Position numbers and translations under genes: made by a program
Assembly: GCF_900324465.2 (NCBI RefSeq)
Contig: NC_046616.1
Span: forward strand, 16,983,095-17,047,094
Reading direction: 5' to 3'
DNA: 64,000 nucleotides
Source of the DNA: Anabas testudineus
Taxonomy: Eukaryota > Chordata > Actinopteri > Anabantiformes > Anabantidae
The notes under the pieces: generated by a model
Databases searched by the model: none
What the model saw: the letters and a program-made list of their open reading frames with translations, nothing else
Told to the model about the DNA's origin: nothing
Shown: piece by piece, positions 1 through 14,300 of the stretch
Numbering within the stretch: position 1 is the stretch's first letter
Layout: the number at the start of each line of letters is the position of its first letter

Positions 1-1193
1 TCTCCACCAATGAGAAGGCCTGAGGAATGGATAATTGAGAGGACAGAAGAGAGTTTAGATGTATTACAGTGTATGTGGCAAAATCACATGCGAGTTCCAC
101 AGATTATAATTTACCACACTTTACTGAGAAAAACACATTACTTCCAGTGAACACTTCAACAACAATATTAATTAGCTGAGAACAAAGAAAACTATGCTAA
201 GTTGATTTCACACTCAATTAGTGGTAGAACTGCATCTTCTACGCTGTTTGAATGACACCATATAAAGAGTTCTTGTGGTGCCTTGTGGAGACACATTTGC
301 CTGTCATAGTGACTGATGAATCTAAATGTCCTGTGGCAAAACCTGAGCCAAGAAACATACACCAGTCTCACAATGCAGTACGAAACAGGAAGAGTGTGTG
401 TGTGTCCTTAGCCTGTGAGCCCAAAGTCATTTAAGGAAATACTTTGTTTTAGAGAAGAGTGGGTGCAGTGAATAGCATCCATATGGCCCATGCTGTAACC
501 GAGCCTGTGCTCTGTCCCGTCTTGGTACCCACCTCCCCCAGTGAAGCACATAAACCCTAATAGTTCTCTCAAACTCTGCCTCTCTCCCACTGCTCTTTTT
601 CTCTCTAAGGATCAAATAAATATCCAGGAAGACACAACAGCAGAAGTATGTGATCGGGATTTCATGTCCTGTTCTTGACTCTGCTGTTTGAACATGCAAA
701 CTGCAAATATGCATCCATCTAATGCCTTTAGCTCGATCAAGAACTGCAGATGCTTTAAAGAAATGCCGTTTTTGCTTGAAGTCTGAGCAGCAAGATCCAC
801 CTTGATGGAGGAATTTGATTGTAAGCAGAATCGTGCTTTAAGTGTTTTATGTTTCTCACTCTCTAATCGCCATGTGGGCATGGATTCAGAGAAAACTAAA
901 GCTGGACAATTAACTCTGGATTGCGTGAATGGTTTCAGTTTGTCAGTGGATAAGGACATTAGACAGATGTTTTATTTTATTGGCTGTGTTCAGCTGTGGT
1001 CACTTTTACAAATATAAAACACATTTCTAGGCATGAACATATAGTGGTTTCTGAGTTACTGAGTACCACAGCAGTTTATTTAGCACAATCTTATGTGGTT
1101 CACAATGTGGTTTACATTATATTTATGTGATTGTCACAGGAAACTCTATATATAAGTCATGATGAGTGGAGCAGGTGCATTACTGTGTCAGAC
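1..1193 (-). other. IFT122 intron (partial), no exon seen
   Basis: This stretch lies 3' of the last visible IFT122 exon. I searched the minus strand for the next expected coding block, the helical repeats that follow the HWEE residues, and did not find it, so I read it as intron continuing past the window edge. Short open frames here have no splice support or recognisable product. Confidence 0.6.
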
Positions 1194-2320
1194 CTCTTCC
1201 CAGTGCCTGGTTTCCACGTGCAGCTGCACCAGAGCCTGCAAGTCTCCCATCTTAGAATAGGTCTCTGAGGCATAGCCATGGTGTTTCAGCTTCTTGAAGT
1301 AGAGCGCACATTTTGCCAGAGGCTCACGTTCAGCCTTATCCAACTTTCGAGCAATGTCGATCAACCTGGATGAAAGGGAGAGACACGCAGAAAGGCAGTG
1401 TGCAGATAAGCACTTAAATGGGGGTCTGGTGTATCAAGCTATGTTCACCGCCCTCCAAAAAATGTAAAAGGGTCAGGGCCACTAGCTAAATCTGATTCAG
1501 GCTAAAGCCCTGACTCTATTCAGCTGCTGCGTTTTTTGCACTGACCCATTAGTACCCCCACAGAAGGCCTATATCGGGCAGACAATGGGTCAAATAGAGT
1601 CAGTGGAGAGTTTTGATATGAGCTTCAGAAACTGGCTTATGAATTTGCTTAGTTTTCAACAACACACAGACTCACACCACACATTCCAACTATGTACTTG
1701 TGAGTGAAAGCTAACAGAAAGGTAGTTCATAAATCTATTTGGTTATGAACTGGAAGAACTAGAATTAGAACTTTAAAAAGAGTTTGGATGAAATTTATAA
1801 ATTTTGGAAAAGCATGCACATGAATTTAGAAAAGGCTCAACAGGAATAGTAGTGTTACTTTAGACAGAAGAATGAAAATGTTTTAAACAGTGACTGACAC
1901 CTACAAGTCTGCCCAGCCATGCTCGCCAATAATGTCTATGGCTTTGAGATGTTCCCCTGCTGACAGATACATCTCTGCTGCTGCTCGGGGCTCGTTGCTG
2001 CTCTTAGCCCAGTCTGCCTGCTTGGTCATCAGAACCCGAGAGCTCTTAGGGTCTGTTGCTCCAACAAACTCCTGCAAAAAGAAAAACACAGTTACAACTT
2101 TGCCAGTGCAACACCAAAGAGGCTCAGAGTGTCTATCACTCTATTAGTGGCTTGCAGAATGCACATCTGGAGGGCGTTTTCATTGTTGCTGGGGACTAAT
2201 GATGTCTATTGGGACATCAAGGGAGCATTCAAAGTAGTACCCGGCCTCTACCACTGCTCCTCAGATCACCTCTCCATTACGCTCATTCCAGCATATAAGC
2301 CCCTGCAAATCAGGGAGACA

Positions 2321-2369
<49 letters not shown>

Positions 2370-5300
2370 ATAATAATAATAATAATATTAATAATAATAA
2401 AGGGTGGTCAGGACATCGGAGAAGATCATTGGGACTTCTCTTCCTTCGATTCAGGAAATCAAACAAAAAAAGCTGCCTGTTTCGTGCTCACAGTATCATC
2501 TGAGATTGCTCACACTCACGTCAAGGACCCTTCTCTCTCTGCTAGCCTCTGGCAGGAGGTACTGCAGTCTGAAGAGCAGTCAGGTTCAGAAACACAAGTT
2601 TCATTCCACAGGCCATCAGAATCCTGAACTCAACACAATATGTGCAATAACAATGTGAAAAGTGCAAGTTTGGAGCTAATCTCCTGCTAAATATTTTTAC
2701 ACTTTTATCTTTATTTTTCATCTTGTATAGCAATTACTTAGTATCTTTTAGTGATTATATGTAGCACATGTACAGTGTTCATTTTTGGACCTTTTTACTA
2801 AGTTACTTACAACACATGTGCACTGTTATTTTAATCTTTATGTACCTAGATAGTCAGCGCTTCAAAATTTCATTCATACGAATACTTGTGGCTTATAAAT
2901 AAATGACAATGAAGTTTTGAATCTGAATCTGAACCTACAAACACATCCGTTGAAAACTGATAAAAGTAATCTTGAAGGAAAGCAACGGATGTCCAGTTTG
3001 AACAGACAAAATCATGTGTGTCAATGCTGAGTCAGGAGGAAAAAAGTCATATAAACAACGGGCAGGTCAAAGGCCTTTTTCTCCAGTGTTCATCTTTGCT
3101 AAGCAAACAGATGGCCAGATGGCCACTCAAGCACATAAATACACAGCAGTCACATCAAACATACAATCTGATAAACAAAAACACACAAACAAATATACAT
3201 GAACGAATCACGGCTGTGTCACGTGCTTCGGCAAAGTGAATGCAACGCTAATGATCAAAGTGCCCACATGTACGCATAATAAAAGATGTATTTGTCTCAA
3301 CTCTAACTGACCTCCTCATCAAAGAGTTCATGTAAGAGCAGATACACAGCTTTTTTCTCCTCATTTGTGCTCTATTAGGCATGGTAACGATGTGTGTAAG
3401 TTAGCCTTGTGTGTGCAGGGGGGTATGTAAAAGCATGGTGTGCGTGCGTGCAATTTCCCGAGGGAAATTGGTGCGATCAGAAGATATATATACATATATA
3501 TAGAAAGAGAGAGAGTCCAGTGATACATAAGGAGTTGAAAGACAGACATTAAGGGGGGGGGGCATTTGAACACAGTGCAGGGCCCCAACTTGGCATCACT
3601 GCACATGATGAAGAAAAACACATCTTCTACACCCCTAAAACATGAAATGCAGCCTAGGTTTTTTTTGTCTGCAATGATACGAAGATATGCTGTACATGTG
3701 TGTTTTTGTCAATCAGTCATTTAATCACCTTGGCATATTCGAACATGCGCAGGTCAGTGTACATGCTCAAGGCTCTGGATTCATGGCCAGTACGTTTGTA
3801 GAGCTTGGCTGCCTCATGGAATTTCCCCTGGTAGGCATACACATCTGCCAAGAACAGCTCATTGTCGTTCTCACCCCGCTTCTTCCTCTCCTGCAAATCA
3901 GTCAACACAAACACTGCCATACAGACATAGAAAAACTTTTTGGTACTCTTCTGTTAAAGTAATAAAAACCCACAACAGTCACTGAAATAACTTAAAATTT
4001 TACAAGAGTAATAGTAAATAACAAAACAAAAATAAGAGTACCCTTAGAAAAGACCAATAATTTGACCAATTATATGACATGCTAAACTAAAGTATGCCCT
4101 GTAATTAGCATCACGTGTCTTTATACTTGATATCAGTCAGTCTGTCTGTCTATTTAAAAGGTGAAAAGTGGTCATTGTGCTGTTTGGTCTCATCGTGTGT
4201 ACCACACTGAACATGGAAAGCAGTTCCTGTGACTACAGTTGCACATATTATTCAGACGTTTAAGATCCATGTGACAGGCGCCAGCCTCCCTGGACAAGGC
4301 TGCAGGAGGAAAATTGATGAGTAATTGTAGAGGCAAATAATACAAATGGTAAACAAGGAGTCCAGAACAACTTCCAAAGAGAGTACATCAGTGTCAGATT
4401 GCACCATCAGTCACTGTTTGAGCCAAAGTGGACTTAATGTAAGACGACCAAGGAGAACTTCAAATCATAAAAAAGCAAGAAAATGCGTATTAAAAAGCCA
4501 CAAAGCTTCTGGTAGAATGGCCTTTGGACAGATGAGGCTAAACTGGAACTTTTTTGGCTAGTCACATCAGCTCTCTGATCACAGACGCAAAAGAAAAGAA
4601 CACTGTATCTACTGTGAAGCAAGGAGGAGGCTAATTATGTTCTGGGGCTGCTTTGCTGCATGTGGAACAGGGTGTCTTGAATCTGTGCAGGGTACAATGA
4701 AATCTCAAGACTGTCAAGGCATTCTGGAGCAAAACGAGCTGCCTACTGTTAGAAAGCTTGGTCTCATTGCAGATTGTGGTCCTCCAACAGGATAATAACC
4801 CAAAACACAGCTTAAAAACACCCAAGAATGACTAAGAACAAATCATTGGACTATTCTCAAGTGGCCTTCGATGAGTCCTGATCTAAATCATATTGAACAT
4901 CTGTTATTTTAGTGACCTGATAGTGGGTTTTTCTTTCTCTACCAGAAGGGTACCAACAATTTTTTCCACACCTGTATATGCAAATAAACATGTAAACACA
5001 GCTATGCAAGTGCGTTCACATGCACAATAAGTCAAGCAACACAGACTAAAAACTACTGCCTTGCTGGATGCAATCAGCCTCACTGATCAGCCCTTACTAA
5101 ACTCCTATACAATCAGTAATACTAAAATTAGGGGATAAACTATATTTTTTGTAGAGAGAAATGAACATCTATTTCACATCAGTGAAAGGAACAACTCTTA
5201 AGCATGTACATCACAATTTTCAGAAAGAAAGACAGACAAAACATTCTTCTGCCACTGGTTAATTTCAAGAAGGTCAGTCAGGATACAGGCCACTCCCTTG

Positions 5301-8300
5301 CTTAAGGATAACAACAATAATTGCAACTGGCCTTGTCTCACTTTTATTATTTCAGCTCTGGCCAGAATAGAAATCAGCAAACAGAACTTGGATGCATACA
5401 ATAATGGGGGATGTTTTTCATGTTTCAGAATTAATTAATGTTACCTCAATGCTATTGATGAGCTCCAGATAGCGCAGATCTCTGATTCTAATGAAGGCCT
5501 GAAAGAGGGACAAGAAAAAAAATGATTTAAAGGATGGCCTCTGGAATTTCAAAGGTTTCAATTCAATTCAATTCAGTTTATTTGTATAGCGCTAAATCAC
5601 AACAAAATTCCGCTTAAGGCATCGTGCATACAAGGTTAAGACCTTTCAGAATCATGTAGAAAACATATGCAACTATATATGGCCCCTTGAGCAAGCACTA
5701 GGCAAGAGTGAAGAGGACGAAGTCGCTTTAACAGAAGAAACCTCCAGCAGAACCAGTCTGAGGGTGGGCGACCATCTGCCTTGACCGATTGTAATGAGCA
5801 GAGAGTGGAAAGAAAAAAGACCAACAGCAACAACACAGAGCAGACAAAACACTGGGCAGGTTGGTGGGGACAAGTAATTGCACACTGGAAACATATTTGT
5901 AGCTCCAAGGCTAAGGATACCTACAGAAAGTTACAGAGACAAGGACAGGATGGGACTGGACATTATGCTTAGTTGTGCTTTCACACATGTAGCACACAGC
6001 AGGGGCACTTGTGTAGAGCATGCAGGAGGCATGAAAAAATACAGTAACATTGTCACATTCTGACATTGGACTTTGTACTGGGTGCTCACAAGATAAAGCG
6101 TAGGTAATCTCCAGGCTTTGACATTTGCATTCTCACATGCAGCTCAGGGAATGTCTAGACATGTTCAGGGCTCCAGTGCATGTGTGAAAGCAGCTTTAGT
6201 CTATAGCAGCATAAGTAAGAGATGGCTCAGAGTCAACTGAGCCAGCTCTGACTATAAGGCTTATCAAAAAGTAAAGTTTTAAGCCTCATCCTAAAAGTAG
6301 AGTGGGTATCTGCCTCCCAAACCTGAACTGGAAGCTGGATCATTAAGCACTTTGTATGTAAAGACAAGGATTTTAAATTCTAACTATTAACTGGAGGCTT
6401 TTTAAGGAATTTGGCATTACATTGGCAATAGCAGCTCCATAAAAATCCCAGCTAAAAATATTAAATGTAAATATAGCTCATTTTTGTATTTGGCTGCCTG
6501 GGCAATGTGCCTTGTGTAAATTTGTAGCAAGTATCTGAGGCTATTGGTGATATACACTAACAAATTTAGAGAGAAAGAAGCACCACAATTAGTAGGTTTA
6601 TCAATTTTAGGTTAATCAGAGTGATCTGTGTGTCTGACTTTCTTGGCAGTGTCAAAGTCGAGTCCTTCCAGGGCTTCTGTGGCTAAATCCCTCCAGTCAC
6701 TGTCTGTTACACCCAGACAGGCGATCTGGTAGGCCTCCTTAAACATCTTCCTCTCCAGGTACTGGTACATGGGTGCTGACTGGGCAAAGTAAAAACACCA
6801 CAGACAAAAAGCCATATTTAACAAACAAATACCATTATTTTTTAAATACAGAGAGCCATGGTCTGCTATAGAATGTCTATATCTCCTCCAAACATGGACA
6901 TGTGGACTACATACTACACACCTGCGGCACCTCCACAGCTGACATAGAATAGACGTGGAGACAGAAGATCTTAGAACCATTGTAGCCAACCATAAAGCCT
7001 TGCATCTTTTGCTGATGTACAGGAAAGTTGCTAGCCTTGATGTTAAGGTATCCGTTGCCAGAGAAGCACAGCATGTCCTCACACTGGGTGTTCCAGGCCA
7101 CGCTGTTAGCATTAGGTTCCTACAGGGAGAGCAGAACAGAAAAACGTAGGTAAAATAGGACAGTGGGAAAATAAAGTCTACAACTGATTGTGGAATGAGG
7201 CCCAGACACGAGTACATGAGTAAAATACACTGCCCCATTGATGGTATAACCTGGTCATTCAGTATATTCAGGTAGTCAGCTGGGCTCATTCCTTGCGCAC
7301 ATAACATTGTTAAAAATAGCACTGCCCCCACACGCTTGTATGGTGGTATTAGGCATGATGGGTGCATCATTCACTCATCTCTCTTCTTACCCTGATGTGC
7401 CCATCACTCTGGAACAGGGTAAATCTGGACTCATCAGACCACACGACCTTCTTCCATTGCTTCCATTGCTCCAGAGCCCAATCTTTATGCTCCCTAGCAA
7501 ATTGAAGCCCTTAAGCTCCCTTCACATTGTGCATGTGGAAATGCTCTTACTAATTTATTAAACCTAGCCTTGAGTTCTACTGTCGTTTTTACCAAACGTT
7601 TAAGTCATCGCCAATCATGATCATTCCAAGTTTTTTTTCCAACCACATTTCTTTCTCGAAGTTCCACACTTTTCTTCCAGTTTTTAATAATTCATTGGAC
7701 AGTTCTTAACCCAATTTTTGTAGTTTAACCAATGTCCTTACATGTTTTCTTTGTTTGATGCATGCCAATAATTTGACCCTTCTGAAACAGATTAACATCT
7801 TTTACACTACCACAGGATGTCTCTTCCAGCATGGTTGTTTAAGAAATGAGAAGCTACTCAGTGCATCATTTAGGCTTTCTGCCAGCTAAAACATAATCAT
7901 CCATGCAGTAATTATCCAATAGGAGGCTCTTACCTATATGCTTAATTAAATCCAGGTGGTGACTTTTTTTTTTTTTTTGGACGGGCAATGTATTTACCTG
8001 TACTTGCATCTCTCTAAAATGTATTTTAAAATCTGCTGAGGTGCTCAGCCACCTCCCTGCCCCACTACCTACTGACCTGAAAAAGCAGTTCTTTACTGTT
8101 GATGTCATAAACCAATAGGGTGTTATGCTCGTCTACCACAGCCAGTTTATTGCGGGAGGCGCTCATGTCCAGGCAGCGCACTGACGTTGACAGCTTCAGC
8201 AGTGTAATGGGAAACGGGTTGTCAACAAATATCTTCAGAATCTACAACAATGACAACAAAAGAAAATCTGAATTACAAATCCATATCCAATGCTAGTTTA

Positions 8301-11300
8301 GTGCAGTTATAGTAAACATAAACTATATAAGCAATGTATTTTGTGACTTTCTACCCTATCTTCATACTAAAAGAAAACTTAGACAACTGGCTTGTAAGAA
8401 TGAGAGTCGGCTACTGTATTACCTAAGTTTGGGAATGCATTTACTATACTCACAGCTCCATTTTTTAAGCCTACTAGTAGGCCTTCTCTCCCCGGCGGAC
8501 CTCCAATGACTTTGATGTAGCGAATTAGAGACTCCATTACCCATTCTTTTTCTCTGACACTGGTGAAGGACAGGCACTGCAGCCTCTTCTCCTGTACAAG
8601 AGTGAGAGAGGATAAGGTGAGAAAACAGTTACATATAATACAGGGAATTGCCTTACTATGACCAGATTATTTCCCTCTTTAAATTTTTAAACATACTTGC
8701 AAATGTATAACAAATGTTAGCACATTGTTCTTTTAAACACTACAAACTGTGATTCAACCCCAGAAAGCAGTGCCATTAAGATAAACAATGATTTGATTTG
8801 ACACAGACATAGACAGTCCATATGAGCATAGCCCATTTATATGGTCTAAAAGCTGTCTGAGGGATAAGATATGAGCATGCTTGTTAGAGAGGCATCTGAA
8901 GCACCTCTGTCCCACTCAGACAGATTGAAAAGGAAATAACCTCTGTGTTATGGCTTCTCCTCCTCTCAGCCTCTGTTAAACACATAACTGTCAAGAAACA
9001 TGGACAAACCCCAAGAGACAGCCACTGGTTCAACAGACTGTGGTCCTTCCCTTTCATTCAACTGTCTTACTTGATCCAGTTTGAAAAGAGGAAAGAGAGA
9101 AAGTCTGCAGAGCACATGCACAGCTGGAGTCTTTTGCAAAATAAGCAGAAACATCTGGGAAACCAAAAATGCCATTATATTATCATTTTTCTGTAGGCTG
9201 TTTGGGCTTGTAGTGAAAAGCTTAACGCTCATTCATTCTACTTCCATCATGTTAATAGTGCTCAAATGTTTTTTTAGCCTCTTGCGCAATCTGTCAACTG
9301 TGCATTAGTGTAATTTACAAAAAACAAGAGATTGGTTTGGTGTGACAAGCATGACTAAAGGAATACTTAAAGTTAGCAAGTTTAATGAATGTTTTAATCT
9401 CTTCTTTGCCTAACCTGACACAGGATGATATGCTGAGAGCAGACCACCAGCAAGTTGCATTCAAACTTCCTGCAAATTTTTTCCTTGATGCGGTAGTGCA
9501 TGTCTGAAGAGTCATCGGAATAGAGCTCATAGATGAGGATCTTCTCAGGCAGCTGAATGGCCAGACGGTTTCTGTAGATGGCAATCTTCTTCACCAGCTC
9601 ACGGCACTTGATCCTTACTGGGGAAACAAAGGAATAAAGCAGCAGAAAGTAACGAAAGTTTTTTTCTTCATGCCAATGTATCGGGTTAACTGAGTCTGCT
9701 GTAAAAAAAATCTCTCAACAAATTATCTAGAAGGTTATTCCCCAATGTGTTAAGAAATTAAATACTTCACAAAAATTGACTGTCAACCCTCTTTTATTAA
9801 AAAAATATTTAAAAAAAAGATCTTATCTAAATTGTATTTTAAATTACATTAATTTGAAATAAAATAATTTGAAAACTAGCAGACTGCCTGCCCTTACAAA
9901 AGAGTAATAGGTTGATTATAAATATGACAGATATGGCTGACACAGCATGTGACAACTATAATGCTTCAAAATATATTTATATATTTGAAGCTTTATAGTT
10001 TATATTATAAACTATTTTTAAAATATATTTGGAGCATCATTAGGTACTCTATGTAAACTCAATATCCTTTAACATAGGGGTGTAAGAAAATAGTGATGCA
10101 CTTAAGGATCACAATATCGTGTTTTGTTATACTGTATTTATTCTCCAAAATATTAATTGTTTCTCTGTTTAACAACCCAAGCACTAAATAAATGTTCTGA
10201 TTTGAAAAGTTCAAATGTTCATGTGTTTTTCATAGATTTATAGTACTATTACTTCATATACAATTTAATACTAGACAATTTTCCTAAAATTTAATTTTAA
10301 CACTGAATTGTAACCCCTGTGACATGATAGGTATTTTTGCCAATACCCAGCCCTACACTTGTTTATGCCAAATTGCACCTTTTTGTTCAGTGATGAGATG
10401 CTGGACTATGACATCAGTCATGCTGTCTCTATAGGCATAGCGATCCTTGTAGAGGCCATGAACTGTGCTGAAGATGAGTTGGTAGCAGGCAATGGTCCCA
10501 TCCTGGCAGCCCAGCACCTAGATAAGAGATAACAAAGTAGCAGTACATCCTATTAACACCTCTAAGAAAAGACTGTGAGAGTGGGAAAATGTTCCTGTTG
10601 TTAAAGCATCTACACAGAAGAACTGAGAGAATCTGCCAGTAACCAATTCTCTCTTGTATGCCTCATCACTTTCAGTTAAATATAGTGAAAGGAAAAGCTG
10701 TAAAGGTGTTACTGTAAAATAAAATGGCTTGTGTATCTGTGTAGCTAGAGGTGCTGTGTTATCAGATCAAGAAAATGTATCAACTGCAGACTGGCACTCT
10801 GAATGTCAGGTCTGAGATTTATCAGTGTTTTGCATTACATTTTTGTAACTTTGTTCTCACTCTGACACACACCGTTATTTAAAAGTTGGATACTTCTCTA
10901 GACATATGACTTCACAGGCTGTAGACCCACCACAAAGTTGGAGTCAGGTTTAACTCGGCACGTCCACACCCAGGCATTCTGCTCTCCAATTGTGCCTAGC
11001 CGAACTCCATCTTTAGTGTAGAGGGAGGCCTGTTTATCAGAGCCACCCATGACTATATACTCGCCCTTGGAGAAGTAGCTGACGCAACAAGGGTCATAGG
11101 TGAGAGTCCTGTCTTTTCCAATCTGAGAGAGAAGAAGAGAGAAGCAGACATTAACCAAGAAAAAAAAACAAGCATGTCTCATTGATTTCTATTTATTGCC
11201 CAGGGGCCAGCACTTCCCACTGTCTCCACTGACACACATCAAAGTCCATGGTTCATTCAACCATTCCTTTGAGTGTTTGATGAAAAGATTATGTCTTTCT

Positions 11301-14300
11301 CTGGTATAAATGGCCTCTATTGTATTAGTGTACATTTGCACAACATCATATCAGTTGCCCAACTCTGCATCTGTTTCTCCTCACTGTGGAAAAAAGCTGC
11401 CTGACAATCCATAGTTATTTTCTTTCATTGCAAACAATACTCCGTGTTGTAATCAAAACAGAATGTTCACTTAAATAGATAAATAGGCTGATGACATTAT
11501 ATGAGCCTAAGGCATAATAGCACAGTAACGAACACTGCATATTTGTCTATAATTATGGTATTGCCTACAGGGAATTTAGGAGGAAGGCCATTAAGGCATA
11601 GCAGGATCACTTCCAATGTATTGTTATGCTTTCAATAGACCCTGACAGTCTCATTACAACAGGAAACACAGGTCTTAAACTTTTTAAGTGTTTCCAACAA
11701 TATATATTTTAGAGACATTTTGTTTAGAATTTCTTATTCAGCTGTATTATTTCTATAGCATGTGATTGCACATACACTGGCTGGTAATTCAGAATGTTGG
11801 GTAATGTGGCCTTTAGTCATCTAGATGTCCCCCTTAAAAATCTAAATAATGGAGGAGAAAGGTTTGTTTTATCAGAACACATGGCACTAATGGGACTCGG
11901 TATAGGTACAGTACTGCCAAGGGACACATTACAAATAAAACTGAATTGAATTGAAACTGAATTTGGTTTCTACGTAGATTACGGATTCCGTTTATTATTA
12001 GATAGACTTGTGATATCCACCTGCTTTCCACTGAGCTGATAGAAGGAGAGTTTCTGGCCCCAGTCTGACACAGCCAGAATGTCATTGTGCTCATCCCTGT
12101 GAAAACACAGTAAATTAGTTTATGCATAAGAACTCCTGTCAACATATTTGGCTTGGTTGTTTGGCTACTCATGAAAGTGTTATTGAGAACAGACCACGCT
12201 CAAACTAGGGGACAATTATAGTGAAGCCTATCCCACTACTTAAAAATGCCAATAAATGGATGCACTTTTATTCTTGATCTTTTAATTGCATGTCAGGGCA
12301 TTTATTATTGTTTTATTTATCAAATCTTTGCATCTACCCTTTTAAGCCCCTGTGCTAAGAAGAAGCCATCCCACTGAACCCTACATAATACTGAATCCCT
12401 AGCCCTTCAAGCTGTTTCTGGCTGACCTGATGATCCCACCTTATCATATTCCATATAGCAACACAATAACAATATATCTGGTCTGTCTTGTCAGCGACTC
12501 CCATCACTGCCATATTTCACCCCTTCCCTTGCAATTTTTCATCATCTCGTCTGTCCCTTTCTCTCAATTAACCTGCTCAGTAGTCCACTAGAGCTTTGCT
12601 CCTGGCTTTGGCTATAGAGGGCATCAAGGAGCAACAGCTGCTCTAAGGAATTATTACCACTCTGTGGTTCACCACTGCCACCTGCTGGCCTCAACTAAGG
12701 TATTCATTTAAAAAGCAATGTTCTCTAAAATACACATCATAATTATAATCTTGACAACATGGATTAACAGGGCGAACGTGTATGTGGAAGTGTGAGACAT
12801 TACATTTGATAAATTGTTACAAAAGATACCAGTTAATTTTCCTACTAACTTAGAGGGGTTCCAGGCTATCGACCAGATAGGAGAGGAGGAACCTCCTGGA
12901 CGCTCTATCCTGACTTTCTCTTCTCCATTTTTGTTCCGTATGCTCACAACTCCATTCATCATGCCAAGGGCAAGGTATTGGCCATCGTTTGTCCAACTGA
13001 AATCATTTCAAAATATAAATATGCGACCTGAAAGTGTACCATTGTTGCAGATAATGTTAAAGTCAGTTAAAGACTTCCCTTACCCACAGCATGTTATTTT
13101 GCTGCTCACTTTATGTTTGTTCACAGATTTTTGCTCTGGTGACCATAGACCTAAAAATGTAAAAAAAACGTTCTTAGTGTCTAGTGCTCTATGAGTGCTT
13201 TCTTCTTTCTTTTTAAGTTTAATTTATTCTGTGTTCTTTCAGACTTTAAAGACCAGTATAAATTTTAACACATAACAAACTCACCAAAGTCACCAGAAGA
13301 GCATGAGGCAAGTTGGTGAGTGACAGGGTTGTAGGCAACACACTGGATAGAGTCATTGTGACTACAGATTAACACATGAAATAATATAAAAAGGGTTAGA
13401 GTGATGCACACTACAGTCGATGCCTGAACACTAAAGTAATGAGCAAAAGTGAGACTTACATATATTTTAAAATACCCTCTAGTTTAGATGTCCAGATAAT
13501 GATGCTTTTGTCTGCAGAACCTGAAGCAAACCTTTTACCTGCAGAAGTATAATGTAATTAGTAAGATAATCATGACTGACACTACAAAATGTAAGGAAAT
13601 CAGTTGAATACCATCTTTGGCATAGGCCACACAGTACACTATGTCTTTGTGTCCTTTTAAAGGCTGGATAATAGCTCCATCTGCTGTATCATAAACCTGC
13701 AACAAATATACCATACATTACATTTAATAATAATACTTGAATTCTTTAGGTAGAGCATGCAATATGTGCCTTTCGTTAATGCCAAAAACAGGAAATCCTT
13801 ACCAGGACACGAAGCCCTGCAGCAATGATGAGCTGGCTGCCATCTGGCTTGAAGGCAATGTCATAAACACTGCAAAAGAGAATGAGGGATTTTAGCTGCA
13901 ATAATTATTCAGTCTATTCATTAGATGATCAACAACAATTTTGATGATACATCTAACACATAAATCATTAATAAAGGTAAGGTAAAAGATTTCCTTCAAT
14001 AAACCACATTTCTTCAAATATTGATACAAAATCTTTTTAATTCATTAACCTAAATCTGCCACCAATTAAAAGTAACTACAGACCTACTAAGTCAGTGCTT
14101 AGTAACGTATTAAGTATTTCTTGAAGGAGTTCATGGTTCATGGTGACAAAATACGAATGTGACACGAGATTGCTTGACGGTTCAAACTGCAGTATCGTAA
14201 AAATCTCTTCCCAAGGTCCATTTACTCTACTTGATAAGAGATAACACCTGCTTATTTTCAAACATCAAGAAATAATGCAAAGCTACCTAGCTAGTTAGCT

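Noticed and set aside
2318-2400. Possible tandem array of regulatory or CRISPR-like type
   Set aside because: Pure trinucleotide microsatellite without spacers; no CRISPR arrays are expected or seen in this vertebrate sequence.
2129-2503. 124-codon plus-strand open frame containing a Thr run
   Set aside because: It is LINE remnant plus an (ACT)n microsatellite, not a host gene.
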